From Robertkochia marina (lineage in GTDB: Bacteria; Bacteroidota; Bacteroidia; Flavobacteriales; Flavobacteriaceae), in contig NZ_SSMC01000001.1 in the NCBI RefSeq assembly GCF_004799345.1, positions 1,426,001 through 1,490,000 on the forward strand: a stretch of 64,000 nt of DNA, read 5' to 3'. The position numbers and the translations under genes were made by a program. Under the pieces are notes generated by a model that searched no databases, was not told the DNA's origin, and saw nothing but the letters and a program-made list of their open reading frames with translations. The number at the start of each line of letters is the position of its first letter. Positions within the stretch are counted from its first letter, which is position 1. Below are positions 18,252 through 27,494 of this stretch, piece by piece.

Positions 18252-19079
18252 TCATTCTCTCAAATACGGCAGTACATCAATTACCTTCACATCTGATCTC
18301 CCACGGTAGAGGTCCTTCAGGATGGCAGTATGCCCCTGCCCGAAGATTACCAGGGCACGATCATTCGGTTCCATGATCAGATCGATATTCTTCATGATAT
18401 GAAAATTACGCTCCCACCATTTGGAAACCACACTAACCCCGTAATTATTTTGATCACCTCCCATGATATTGAAAACTTCCAGGTAAATGTTCTTGTTCTC
18501 GTTATCAGATTCGGCAGCGTTCATAGTGTAAAGAAGGTCTGATAGTGATCCCTTTTCGTAAAGATTCTCCCACGATCTCATCAGGGTATTGGCCTCTTTT
18601 ATCAGGGTGTCCAGTTTGAAGGTCTGCTCACTCTCTTCCAGATATTTCATGAGTGGTCCAAAGCCAATATCCATAGGGTGATCGGCTACGTAAATATGTT
18701 CATGTCCTAGCCTATGAGCAATTCTGAATCCCAATTGCTGTCTTTCATTGATCGAAAGTTGGTGGTTGCCTTTACGATATTCTGCGTAGAGAGAGTCTAG
18801 TTTTGTTTTTCCGTAAGGATATTCCAGGATCACCTTGTGAGGCTCTAATGCTACCATGCTGTCTACAAGGCTTTGAATTTCCTCTTGCCGTTTTTTTGAT
18901 TTCAGGTCGTCTATATTCAAGGAAACCATATCATTCGTTCCGGCAAAATGGAAAACCCCGAGAAAGGCGATCTCACCTAATTCTGGAGTATTGTTTTGCT
19001 GAGCCATCATGACGCATGTTGAAAATAACAGGGTTAAAATCAGAAAATACCGTTTGAAGGGTGGGTAGATATTAATCAT
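18252..19079 (-). CDS. DUF5694-family secreted protein
   Basis: The 275-residue protein matches the DUF5694 family, common in Bacteroidetes and distantly like TraB/GumN proteins: GVFHFAGTNDMVSLN near the start, VILEYPYGKT, YVADHPMD and a final RALVIFGQGHTAIL. Biochemical function is unknown. I use the ATG at 19079, which gives a signal peptide (FLILTLLFSTCVMMAQ). A longer frame to 19193 adds 38 residues with no such signal at the new end. Confidence 0.8.
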   Translation of the reverse strand: MINIYPPFKRYFLILTLLFSTCVMMAQQNNTPELGEIAFLGVFHFAGTNDMVSLNIDDLKSKKRQEEIQSLVDSMVALEPHKVILEYPYGKTKLDSLYAEYRKGNHQLSINERQQLGFRIAHRLGHEHIYVADHPMDIGFGPLMKYLEESEQTFKLDTLIKEANTLMRSWENLYEKGSLSDLLYTMNAAESDNENKNIYLEVFNIMGGDQNNYGVSVVSKWWERNFHIMKNIDLIMEPNDRALVIFGQGHTAILKDLYRGRSDVKVIDVLPYLRE

Positions 19080-19221
19080 TTGGTTATAAGGTTGGTTGGT
19101 GCTATAAAGATGATGCTTTAATCCGGGTGTTACGGTCTGATAAGGAATTTGGCAGTATATTTCGATTTTAAGAGGAAAAAATCTACACAACATGCTGAAA
19201 ATGTGTAAATTGATTACTGTT

Positions 19222-19245
19222 AATCAGCCCTGGATAGGGCTGATT
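19222..19245 (+). promoter_or_regulatory. Perfect hairpin in the leader of the amidohydrolase gene
   Basis: AATCAGCCCT, loop GGAT and AGGGCTGATT form a perfect 10-bp stem ending 22 bases before the ATG at 19268. No T run follows, so a simple terminator is unlikely. An operator or an RNA structure in the leader is possible. Confidence 0.4.
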
Positions 19246-19267
19246 CAAATTTCTAAAATTGAGTCAT

Positions 19268-21007
19268 ATGAGATTTTTGTATTGTGCCCTCTTTGCATCT
19301 CTACTCTTTACGGTGTCCTGTAAATCGCCATCGGAAGAAAAGCAAAAAGCGAAGGCAGAACCCTATGCCTTAAAACAGACCATGTATTACGGAGGTGACA
19401 TTATTACGATGGAAGGAGCCTCTCCGCGCTATGCCGAGGCCCTGGTACAAAGAGAGGGGCAGATCGTTTACGTGGGAAACCTGTCAGGTGCCAGGGAGAA
19501 GTTTGATGGTAAGGTCACGGAGGTGAATCTTAATGGTAAGACCATGCTTCCCGGTTTTATAGATGGTCACGTCCATTTCGGAGGTTTGGGCGCGCAGGCT
19601 GTAGGTGCAAATTTGCTGGCCGAACCTGATGGCCAGGTGAATACCATAGATGACTTGATAAAAGAAATGACTGGTTGGTACGAGGAGAACGGAACCGATA
19701 AAACCCAGGGTTGGATCATCGGGATGGGATATGACGATGCGGTACTGGCAGAAAAGAGACATCCCACAAAGGAAGATCTTGATAAGGTCTCTTTAGATGT
19801 ACCCGTGATGGCTGTTCATATATCGGGACATTTTGCTTCAGTGAATAGTGCCGGTTTAGAGAAAATAGGATATAATGCCGATACCCCTGATCCTCAGGGA
19901 GGAGTTATAAGAAGAGTAGAAGGTACCTCAGAACCTAATGGGGTTTTGGAGGAGTTGGCCGCCATTCCTGCCATGATCAAGGCCATTAGTCCTGTAGAGC
20001 CCGATTTGGTATCTTATTATTTTGATAAGGCCCAGGAAATGGTGTTGAGCTATGGGTATACAACGGCCCAGGAGGGCAGGGCGATGGAAAATCATGAACA
20101 ATTGGTTGATTATGCACAACAGGGAAAATTAAAGATCGATGTGGTGTCTTATATTGATTACGCCTATCAGCAGTATTTACGTACCGATTGGGTTGGGGTA
20201 CGATATAAGGATCATTACCGTATAGGAGGTATTAAATTAACACTGGACGGTTCTCCTCAGGGGCGAACAGCCTGGAGAACGGAGCCATACCTGATTCCGC
20301 CTGATGGACAGCAAGAGAGGTATAGCGGCTACCCGGCTATTCCTGATGATAAAGATGTACAAGCTGTTGTTGATTCGGCCTTTGCAAATAACTGGCAATT
20401 GCTTGCGCATACTAATGGAGATGCTGCTGCTGATCAGCTTATACGGGCCGTGGCGGACGCCTCTGAAAAATATGGGAATGATGATCGTCGTACCGTATTA
20501 ATTCACGGGCAGTTGCTTCGAATGGATCAGCTTGACAGCTTACAGAAATATGATATGGTAGCTTCCCTTTTTCCAATGCATACTTTTTACTGGGGCGATT
20601 GGTACAAGGAAATTATAGGGCCCGAGAAGGCTCAGCAGATCAGTCCGATCAAATCGGCATTGAATAAGGGTGTTCCGGTAACCAGTCATACCGATGCTCC
20701 TGTGGCTCTTCCAAACCTGATGATGATCATGCATACCACGGTAAACAGGGTGAGCCGTTCCGGAACTGTTATGGGCCCTGGAGAACGTCTAACACCTTAT
20801 GAGGCCCTTAAATGTATTACCGAATGGAGTGCATGGCAGCATTTTGAAGAAGATCGCAAGGGTACGCTCGTTCCGGGAAAACTTGCTGACCTGGTAATAT
20901 TGGATAAGAACCCGCTGAAGGTTGATCCGATGACCTTAAAAGATATCGTAGTACTGGAAACCATTAAAGAAGGGGAGACTGTGTTCAGGAGAGATGCCGG
21001 TAATTAA
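19268..21007 (+). CDS. Amidohydrolase-family lipoprotein (YtcJ-like)
   Basis: This is a metal-dependent hydrolase of 579 residues. A lipoprotein signal (LYCALFASLLFTVSC) puts it in the envelope. The amidohydrolase metal-site motif is LPGFIDGHVHFGG. Later come AHTNGDAAADQLIRAV, the SHTDAPV segment, and the closing GTLVPGKLADLVILDKNPL typical of the family. The substrate cannot be assigned. An in-frame TTG at 19259 is a less likely start. A porin gene follows 29 bases later. Confidence 0.88.
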   Translation: MRFLYCALFASLLFTVSCKSPSEEKQKAKAEPYALKQTMYYGGDIITMEGASPRYAEALVQREGQIVYVGNLSGAREKFDGKVTEVNLNGKTMLPGFIDGHVHFGGLGAQAVGANLLAEPDGQVNTIDDLIKEMTGWYEENGTDKTQGWIIGMGYDDAVLAEKRHPTKEDLDKVSLDVPVMAVHISGHFASVNSAGLEKIGYNADTPDPQGGVIRRVEGTSEPNGVLEELAAIPAMIKAISPVEPDLVSYYFDKAQEMVLSYGYTTAQEGRAMENHEQLVDYAQQGKLKIDVVSYIDYAYQQYLRTDWVGVRYKDHYRIGGIKLTLDGSPQGRTAWRTEPYLIPPDGQQERYSGYPAIPDDKDVQAVVDSAFANNWQLLAHTNGDAAADQLIRAVADASEKYGNDDRRTVLIHGQLLRMDQLDSLQKYDMVASLFPMHTFYWGDWYKEIIGPEKAQQISPIKSALNKGVPVTSHTDAPVALPNLMMIMHTTVNRVSRSGTVMGPGERLTPYEALKCITEWSAWQHFEEDRKGTLVPGKLADLVILDKNPLKVDPMTLKDIVVLETIKEGETVFRRDAGN

Positions 21008-21036
21008 GACTGAATAACTCATATTAAAAATATACA

Positions 21037-22254
21037 TTGCATATTCCTAAACTAAAATTCGCGTCAATTGTTGACAGTGCTTTGCTGTTGACATTATTAT
21101 TTTTTCCTCTGTCTGTGTTGTCACAGGAAACGCTGGATCCTGACTTTTCAAGAGTTCAATATACCGGAAAAGGCTTCCAATTCAGTACTGCTGATGATAA
21201 GTTTTTAATGCATATAGAGTCCAGGTTGCAGTTTCGCTATGCCTATCCACAGGATCAGGATCCCATTACTTTTGAAGACTTTACGGATACTGAAACTCAT
21301 GTATTTGAGGTAAATCGTGCCCGGTTAAAGGTAGGTGGACACGGATTTAAGCCCTGGTTGAAATATTACTGGGAGTACGATGTTGTTGGAGGTAATTTGC
21401 TTGATTTTCGGGTGATGGTTGAAAAATGGGAGTTCTTTAAGCTCAAAATAGGGCAGTGGAAAACCTATTTTACCAGAGAACGGGTAATATCTTCAGGAAA
21501 ACAGCAATTGGTTGACCGATCTATCATCAATCGACCTTTTACCGTAGACCGCCAGCAGGGAATGGAGTTTTATGGCCGATTGTTTCCGGAAAGATTACTC
21601 GATCTGAGCTATAATATTTCCGTGCTTACGGGTACCGGAAGAGGGCAGTCAACCAATGACGATGAGCATCTTATGTATGTAGGTAGGTTACAATGGAATG
21701 TTTTTGGTCGTGAGTTGGGCTTTTCCGGCTCTGACCTTTCCATGACTGAAGCTCCTGAAGGCTTAATTGCTTTTGCAGGGGTAACGAACAGAAGTCCGTA
21801 TACCAGGTTCTCTACTTCCGGCGGTGGTCAACTGGTGGGCTTTGCTGATGGAGAGGAAGGGCAGTACAGGGTGAATCAACTTTTGTTGGAAACCGCCTTT
21901 AAATACCGCGGATTTTCCTGGCAGCATGAATCTCATTACAAGGAAATTCACGATAGAATTTTAGCGCAAACCACTATCCTGAAGGGAAGTTATTTTCAGG
22001 CCGGATATTTCCTGCATCAGATTTGGTCGGATATTCCTGAGCCCCTGGAGGCGGCTATGAGATATGCCTGGTATACTCCTGAGGTTAATGTGGAGAATAA
22101 CCTTCATAAAGAGCTCGGACTAGGGGTTAATTGGTTTTTTGCCGGGCATCGTAATAAACTGACTGCAGAGGTAACCTGGCTGGAACTGCAAGGGCCTACT
22201 TTCCCGGTAAGCGATGAAGTACGGGTTCGTGTGCAATGGGATATATCTTTTTAA
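21037..22254 (+). CDS. Porin (phosphate-selective porin O/P family)
   Basis: This 405-residue outer-membrane barrel has a signal peptide (SALLLTLLFFPLSVLSQ). It then has porin O/P-type segments: GFQFSTADDKFLMHIESRLQ, VFEVNRARLKVGGHGFKPWL, KIGQWKTYFTRERVISSGKQ and a final strand VRVRVQWDISF ending in Phe. The only plausible start is TTG at 21037, because an in-frame stop at 21025 precedes it and the next ATG lies beyond the signal peptide. It is probably co-transcribed with the amidohydrolase. It overlaps the convergent GH53 gene by four bases. Confidence 0.85.
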   Translation: MHIPKLKFASIVDSALLLTLLFFPLSVLSQETLDPDFSRVQYTGKGFQFSTADDKFLMHIESRLQFRYAYPQDQDPITFEDFTDTETHVFEVNRARLKVGGHGFKPWLKYYWEYDVVGGNLLDFRVMVEKWEFFKLKIGQWKTYFTRERVISSGKQQLVDRSIINRPFTVDRQQGMEFYGRLFPERLLDLSYNISVLTGTGRGQSTNDDEHLMYVGRLQWNVFGRELGFSGSDLSMTEAPEGLIAFAGVTNRSPYTRFSTSGGGQLVGFADGEEGQYRVNQLLLETAFKYRGFSWQHESHYKEIHDRILAQTTILKGSYFQAGYFLHQIWSDIPEPLEAAMRYAWYTPEVNVENNLHKELGLGVNWFFAGHRNKLTAEVTWLELQGPTFPVSDEVRVRVQWDISF

Positions 22255-23426
22255 GGTTTTTTTTTCAGATTATTATGGTAGAACTCCATACCCGGTGTCG
22301 GTTTGCCATTGTTGTCAAAAAGAGTGGCATTATCCCAATGAGAACCAACACCCCATCTCGTGCTGCAGGAGGTGGAAACCCAGGCAGGTTCCCAGTAAAT
22401 AAGTCCTTGTCCGCCGGAGTTCTTTACGATCTTTTCCAGGTCCAGCAGGTAGTTTAGCTGACCTTCTTTGCTGGCAGGATATCCCGAAATCAAGGCTTCG
22501 GTGCCCAGGATATTATTAGCCTGGTCTGCATTGTCAAGCGTATACGGGTAAGCGGTTTCCACGATCATCAGTTTTTTGCGATGGGTTTCTACTAAATCGG
22601 CCAGGACTTCCCCAAGCCGGTCAAATTTGTATTCAGACCAATTAGGGTAATACGAAAGTCCGATCCAGTCAAAATCGGTGACCCCGTTCGCAGTGGCATC
22701 TTGAAACCACCATAAGGCATTTTCAGGTTGGGCAATATGCAGAATGATCTCGATGGGCCTGTCGATCTCCATAGATACGGTCCGCACCGCTTTTATACCC
22801 GTGTTGATCAGATAGCTGTTACGCTCCCAGTCTATGGAGCCGGTACCCTCACCCTGCCTGAGGATCATTCCGTTAATTTCATTACCAACCTGCACCATTT
22901 CAGGAAGAAGATCTTCTCGCTTCAGTTCAGTTAGGGTTTGGTAAGTGTAGTCGTATAGCAGTTTTCCGAGAGCAGCGGTGTCGTCAATATGGTCTTCCCA
23001 GGCTTTGGGTATTTCCTGTTTGGCAGGATCGGCCCAATCATCAGAATAGTGGAAATCAAGGAGCACTCTCATTCCCGATTCCTTGGCCCTGGCTATTGAT
23101 CGTTTCACATCCTTCAGCGTGCTGTAATCGGTCCACTCTGGAGTATGCCACAGCCGCAAGCGTACCAGGTTAGCGCCGGCAGTAGCAAATAGCTCGTAAG
23201 GGTCTTTTCTGACCCCTTCACTGTTCTTATAGACAGCTCCGCAATCTTCCATTTCATTTACATAAGACAGGTCGGCCCCATAGTAGAATTCGGGAGTCGT
23301 AATTTCTGAGGTGGTTTCTCTGCTTGCGGCATCACTTTCGTTCTGACATGAGATGATGGATAAAAAGGAAAGCAGGAGGAGAGGTAATAATCTTTCCGGG
23401 AGTAAGGATTTTAAGGTTAGTTTCAT
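22251..23426 (-). CDS. Arabinogalactan endo-beta-1,4-galactanase (GH53), lipoprotein
   Basis: GH53 enzymes cut beta-1,4-galactan side chains of pectin. The 391-residue protein starts with a lipoprotein signal (LLLLSFLSIISC, Cys27). The GH53 barrel follows, with ADLSYVNEMEDCG, LVRLRLWHTPEW, LLDFHYSDDWADP, acid/base Glu183 in VQVGNEINGM and nucleophile Glu290 in MIVETAYPY. It is not in an obvious polysaccharide utilisation locus: no SusC/SusD pair is nearby. Its stop overlaps that of the porin gene in a shared TTAA. Confidence 0.95.
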   Translation of the reverse strand: MKLTLKSLLPERLLPLLLLSFLSIISCQNESDAASRETTSEITTPEFYYGADLSYVNEMEDCGAVYKNSEGVRKDPYELFATAGANLVRLRLWHTPEWTDYSTLKDVKRSIARAKESGMRVLLDFHYSDDWADPAKQEIPKAWEDHIDDTAALGKLLYDYTYQTLTELKREDLLPEMVQVGNEINGMILRQGEGTGSIDWERNSYLINTGIKAVRTVSMEIDRPIEIILHIAQPENALWWFQDATANGVTDFDWIGLSYYPNWSEYKFDRLGEVLADLVETHRKKLMIVETAYPYTLDNADQANNILGTEALISGYPASKEGQLNYLLDLEKIVKNSGGQGLIYWEPAWVSTSCSTRWGVGSHWDNATLFDNNGKPTPGMEFYHNNLKKKP

Positions 23427-23601
23427 GATTTAAAATTAATGATACGTACCCGAATACCGAAGTATTCTTTTTTGAAAGGTTATCATAACGTCTAAATGAT
23501 TGAAAGTAAGTCTGTTATGATGATTAATGAATCTTAATGTGTATATTTAGTATCCCAACCATGGTCTGCCTTCCATGCATTCTCAAGTATTAATTATTAA
23601 A

Positions 23602-24096
23602 ATGCAAACAATGAAACACTTGCTAAAAATTTCATGTATCCTGGCCTTTATGTTCACTTTTGCCGGATACGCTCAAATTCATGATGAAGAAGCGAAGCTT
23701 ATCCAGGAAGCTTTTGGGGTAGACAAAAAAGACATGCTAATGATGTACATGGCCTTGCCCGATGATGAAGCTACTGTTTTCTGGCCCATTTATGATGCTT
23801 ATACAGGAGAAAAGAATAAATTGGGTATGGAACGCTATCAGATCCTGAAAGACTATGCAGCAAACTATGAAAGTCTTTCTGCAGATCAGGCTGATGATCT
23901 GACCACAAGGTTGTTGAAAAACAACATGGCTATAGAAAAGCTTCAGTTGAAATATTACAACAAAATGAAGAAGGCCGTAAACCCATTGCAAGCCAGTAAG
24001 TTTATTCAGGTTGAAAAATACATCGAATCAACCATGAGGGTCCGGCTTCAAAACAATATTCCGTTTATTGGAGAAGCCGGCCAGTTGAAGGGTTAA
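23602..24096 (+). CDS. Hypothetical secreted helical protein
   Basis: The start is uncertain: ATG codons lie at 23602 and 23611, with the latter giving a clean signal peptide (LLKISCILAFMFTFAGYAQ). The mature part of about 140 residues is charged and probably all-helical, with many Lys/Glu and Met (EEAKLIQEAFGVDKKDMLMM, AIEKLQLKYYNKMKKAVNP). It has the look of a small periplasmic Spy-like protein, but no LTxxQ motif is seen. Function is unknown. Confidence 0.65.
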   Translation: MQTMKHLLKISCILAFMFTFAGYAQIHDEEAKLIQEAFGVDKKDMLMMYMALPDDEATVFWPIYDAYTGEKNKLGMERYQILKDYAANYESLSADQADDLTTRLLKNNMAIEKLQLKYYNKMKKAVNPLQASKFIQVEKYIESTMRVRLQNNIPFIGEAGQLKG

Positions 24097-24115
24097 ATAT
24101 CTTCTGATTGTGCTG

Positions 24116-25393
24116 CTAAATGAGTTCAAGGACCCTTTCCAGTGCCATCCCTCTTGATCCTTTGATGAGCAGGTGTGGGGTTTGAAGGGGTTCTGATTTT
24201 ATATAAGCGCTGAATTTCTCAAAATTTTCAAAGGTTTTAGCCTTTGTTTGGGTGGAACTAAAGTGCTTCCCGACAAGATAGATGTTTTCAAGGCCTAATT
24301 GTTCACACAGGTCTGCAATGTACTGGTGCAGATCAGCAGCTTCCTCGCCAAGTTCGAACATATCTCCAAGGATTACCGATCTTTTTTCTGAAGGGGCGTG
24401 ATTGGCAAAATGCCGCAGTGCTGCTTCCATGCTGCTGGGGTTAGCGTTGTAAGCATCTAATAAGATCTCTTTTCCGTTTTTGGAGATCAATTGTGACCTG
24501 TTGTTGGAAGGAACATAAGACTCCAGGGCTGATCTTATATCCTCAGGAGTAACCTCAAAGTAATGACCGATGGCTGCCGCCAGTGCCAAATTGTTATAGT
24601 TGTAGTCTCCTGTGAGCTTCGAGCTTATGACACCGTCCTTGGTTTTGAACTTTACGAAATATCCGTCTTTGAGGAGTTCAGTATGAAAATCGGTTGGGGT
24701 GCAATTTCCAAAGGCAAACTTTTTCTGGTATTCGGAAAGCTTGCTTTTTTGAATGTCATCACAGCTATTGTAGAAAATGGTTTTATGATGGCTGATAAGG
24801 TGATCATACATTTCGCTTTTTCCCTTTATCACCCCTTCGACTCCGCCAAAGCCTTCCAGGTGCGCCTTTCCGTAATTCGTGATCAGTCCGTAATCGGGCA
24901 GGGCGATATTGCAAAGCGCCTCAATTTCTTTTTGATGATTGGCGCCCATTTCCACGATCCCGATCTGGGTGTTCTTATTAAACGATAGTAACGTTAAGGG
25001 CACACCGATATGGTTGTTGAAATTACCCCGGGTTGCTGCGGTATGGTATTTTTTTGACAGCACCGCTTTGATCAGTTCCTTGGTGGTGGTTTTTCCGTTA
25101 CTTCCCGTCAGGGCCAAGATGGGGAGGCCTAAAAACTTTCTATGAAAAGTCGCCAGTTCCTGCAGCGTTTTCAGCACGTTATTCACCTTGATCAATCGTA
25201 CATTACTGTGATCAACATTTTCATCGACTACAGCGTAGGATGCCCCCAGTTTCAAGGCTTCGAGGGCAAATGCATTGCCGTTAAAATTGTCGCCTTTCAG
25301 GGCAAAGAAAATAGCATTGTGTTCAATGTTTCGACTATCGGTACATACGCCTGAGGCGTTCAGAAATAGCTTGTGCAGGTCTTCAGTTCTCAT
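24116..25393 (-). CDS. murF: UDP-N-acetylmuramoyl-tripeptide--D-alanyl-D-alanine ligase
   Basis: MurF adds D-Ala-D-Ala to the UDP-MurNAc-tripeptide in the cytoplasm. The 425-residue protein has GVCTDSRN and IFFALKGDNFNGN in the N-terminal domain, the P-loop ALTGSNGKTTTKELI, the NNHIGVPLTLL and GIVEMGANHQKEI segments and, in the C-terminal domain, LLDAYNANPSSMEAAL. The start at 25393 (MRTEDLHKLF) matches family N-termini. A longer frame would run back through the gldJ terminator and into gldJ. Confidence 0.95.
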   Translation of the reverse strand: MRTEDLHKLFLNASGVCTDSRNIEHNAIFFALKGDNFNGNAFALEALKLGASYAVVDENVDHSNVRLIKVNNVLKTLQELATFHRKFLGLPILALTGSNGKTTTKELIKAVLSKKYHTAATRGNFNNHIGVPLTLLSFNKNTQIGIVEMGANHQKEIEALCNIALPDYGLITNYGKAHLEGFGGVEGVIKGKSEMYDHLISHHKTIFYNSCDDIQKSKLSEYQKKFAFGNCTPTDFHTELLKDGYFVKFKTKDGVISSKLTGDYNYNNLALAAAIGHYFEVTPEDIRSALESYVPSNNRSQLISKNGKEILLDAYNANPSSMEAALRHFANHAPSEKRSVILGDMFELGEEAADLHQYIADLCEQLGLENIYLVGKHFSSTQTKAKTFENFEKFSAYIKSEPLQTPHLLIKGSRGMALERVLELI

Positions 25394-25409
25394 GGGATAA
25401 AAATAAAAA

Positions 25410-25435
25410 AAAAGCCCTGATCTCTCAGGGCTTTT
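25410..25435 (-). terminator. Terminator of gldJ
   Basis: A perfect 11-bp stem AAAAGCCCTGA / TCAGGGCTTTT with a TCTC loop lies 20 bases after the gldJ stop and before murF. The flanking A/T runs make it usable in both directions. murF therefore probably has its own start or depends on read-through. Confidence 0.88.
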
Positions 25436-25455
25436 ATATTGAACACTTAATAAAA

Positions 25456-27105
25456 TTAGTGTCTTGGCGTTTTCTTTTCGGTTGCTTTTGAGCCAACTCT
25501 CGACATGGCGCAACGGAAACCAATGTAATCGGTGGCCATATACTGTGGTAAGTATCTTCTTTGTGCTGGATCAAGCCAGTATGCACGGTCTTTCCAGGAA
25601 CCTCCTTTAAATACACGTACTTCGTCATTGATCAGGGTGGTACGGGTGTTGGACTCATCATATTGTTTGATGATGTTTCCTTCCTCATCACGTCTGATCT
25701 CGTGGGTCGGAGCATTGTACATACGCTTAGAAGGATCTATTTCTTCTTCGTCTATATCGAATTGCTTGAAATAACGTGTAGAACTTGGATCTCCATCGCG
25801 GTAATCACGGTTATCACTGGAATCAAAATTTGTTCTCAGATAAGTATCGTTTTCGTCAACAGGAACCATTGCGATCTCTCCCGGAAGGTCTCTGGCGATA
25901 ATTCTTCCGTTTGGAAGGGTGTCGTAACGCATGTCATTCTGGGATACGATATCAACTTTCCCTTCTTTATCGATGGCAGTTTTCATATAAACGTTACCAC
26001 GGTAGTAGTTGAAATCGTTTGCATCATCGTCAACGATCGGACGATAAACATCGGCTACCCATTCGGCTACGTTACCGGCCATGTCGTAAAGACCCCAGTC
26101 GTTAGGAGGGTATGATTTAACCTCGGCAGTAATGTCGGCCATGTCGTCAGACCATCCTGCAATTCCACCATAATCACCTTTACCTTGCTTAAAGTTGGCA
26201 AGCTGGTCTCCACGATATTTTCTCTTTCCTGAACGGGTATATTGACCGTCCCATGGATATTTTTTACGTCCTCTGTAGTTGTTGTATTCTCTTGATCCTA
26301 CGATGGCCTGTGCAGCATATTCCCACTCCGTCTCAGTAGGCAGACGATAAGCAGGCATAAGGATACCGCTGGAACGTTTTGCGAAAACATTGGTAGAATC
26401 TCTTTTTACTTTTCCTTGAAGTGAGTCTATCTGACCACCGTAAACATTGCTTGGACTGTTCAGGTAGGTTTCAGTGCTGAAAGTTCCATCCAGTTCTCCG
26501 GTGGTTACCTGGTATTTAACGTTGCGATCAAGATATCCTTCTCTTTCAAGAATGTGTTCGTTTACTCTGTCTGTACGCCATTCGCAATACTGAACAGCCT
26601 GTACCCAGTTCACACCAACTACCGGATATTCGGCATAGGCGGGGTGTCTCAGGTAGTTGTTGGTCATCACCTCGTTATACCCCAGACGATTTCTCCAAAC
26701 CAGGGTGTCAGGAAGGGCACCATAATAAATATTTGTGTAAGCAGGATTTTCCGGTGGATATACCTTCTTCAGGTAGTCCAGGTACTCCATATACATTTTA
26801 TTGGTTACCTCGGTTTCGTCCATGTAGAACGATTGCACGTGCATTTGTGTAGGTGAATTGTTCCAGTCGTGCATTACGTCATCCTGTACTCTACCTCGGG
26901 TAAAGGTTCCTCCCTCAAGGAATACAAGACCGGGCGCGGTCTCCTGTTCGGTGAAGTTGGTGTTGTACTGGAAGCCGCCATCTTTAGAATTGATCTGCCA
27001 GCCGGTAGCTCTCGAAACGTTCTTTGACGAAGAGCTGTTACAGCTCGTAAAGCCCGCAATTGCTACAGCGCCCAGCAATAATGCATTAGATAGATACTTT
27101 CTCAT
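25456..27105 (-). CDS. gldJ: Gliding motility lipoprotein GldJ
   Basis: GldJ is an envelope lipoprotein needed for flavobacterial gliding and for stable GldK in the type IX secretion system. The start at 27105 gives a lipoprotein signal (ALLLGAVAIAGFTSC, Cys22). The GldJ-like segments SRATGWQINSKDGGFQYN and APGLVFLEGGTFTRG follow. The rest of the 549 residues is a formylglycine-generating-enzyme (sulfatase-modifying) fold: YMDETEVTNKMYMEYL, YRLPTETEWEYAAQ, GLYDMAGNVAEWVADVY and VFKGGSWKDRAYWLDP. A longer frame to 27207 only adds a non-signal extension. It diverges from porV. Confidence 0.92.
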   Translation of the reverse strand: MRKYLSNALLLGAVAIAGFTSCNSSSSKNVSRATGWQINSKDGGFQYNTNFTEQETAPGLVFLEGGTFTRGRVQDDVMHDWNNSPTQMHVQSFYMDETEVTNKMYMEYLDYLKKVYPPENPAYTNIYYGALPDTLVWRNRLGYNEVMTNNYLRHPAYAEYPVVGVNWVQAVQYCEWRTDRVNEHILEREGYLDRNVKYQVTTGELDGTFSTETYLNSPSNVYGGQIDSLQGKVKRDSTNVFAKRSSGILMPAYRLPTETEWEYAAQAIVGSREYNNYRGRKKYPWDGQYTRSGKRKYRGDQLANFKQGKGDYGGIAGWSDDMADITAEVKSYPPNDWGLYDMAGNVAEWVADVYRPIVDDDANDFNYYRGNVYMKTAIDKEGKVDIVSQNDMRYDTLPNGRIIARDLPGEIAMVPVDENDTYLRTNFDSSDNRDYRDGDPSSTRYFKQFDIDEEEIDPSKRMYNAPTHEIRRDEEGNIIKQYDESNTRTTLINDEVRVFKGGSWKDRAYWLDPAQRRYLPQYMATDYIGFRCAMSRVGSKATEKKTPRH

Positions 27106-27494
27106 AATTAAGATTTGAGTTGTCTTGAAAACAGTACGCAATATAGTAATTAAGTATTTCAAGTCAATTAAATTCATATAAATTGTACGGCTAATGTTGT
27201 CAAACATTCTACTGTTGTTGTCAAAACGTATTTCGGTTTTGTTTATTGTACCTGAGTATGAATTTATAAGGTGGTTAAAAGGAAAATTGAGTAGTGTTGA
27301 GCTGATATTACTGAATTTTCAGAGGCTGAAGGCCTGTGGTTTTAGTTTATACATTGTACGAATTATATATTAAGTGTACTTTTACACATTATTTTCGGCT
27401 TTATTACGTTATATGGTAATAAGTAGGTTGAAGGTCGAAAAAGTAAGGCTCTGATACTGAGTATATTTACATTTAATTTTTATAAAAACGTTGT
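27106..27494. other. Divergent spacer between gldJ and porV, no gene seen
   Basis: This 389-base AT-rich spacer holds the promoters of gldJ and porV. I see no perfect TAnnTTTG box. TATATTTA near 27465 is a near match for porV. No part of porU is present. Confidence 0.6.

Noticed and set aside
25394-25513. N-terminal extension of MurF by 40 residues
   Set aside because: It runs through the gldJ terminator and into gldJ in another frame, and adds nothing like a MurF N-terminus.
27106-27207. N-terminal extension of GldJ by 34 residues
   Set aside because: The ATG at 27105 starts a clear lipoprotein signal, which the extension would bury.
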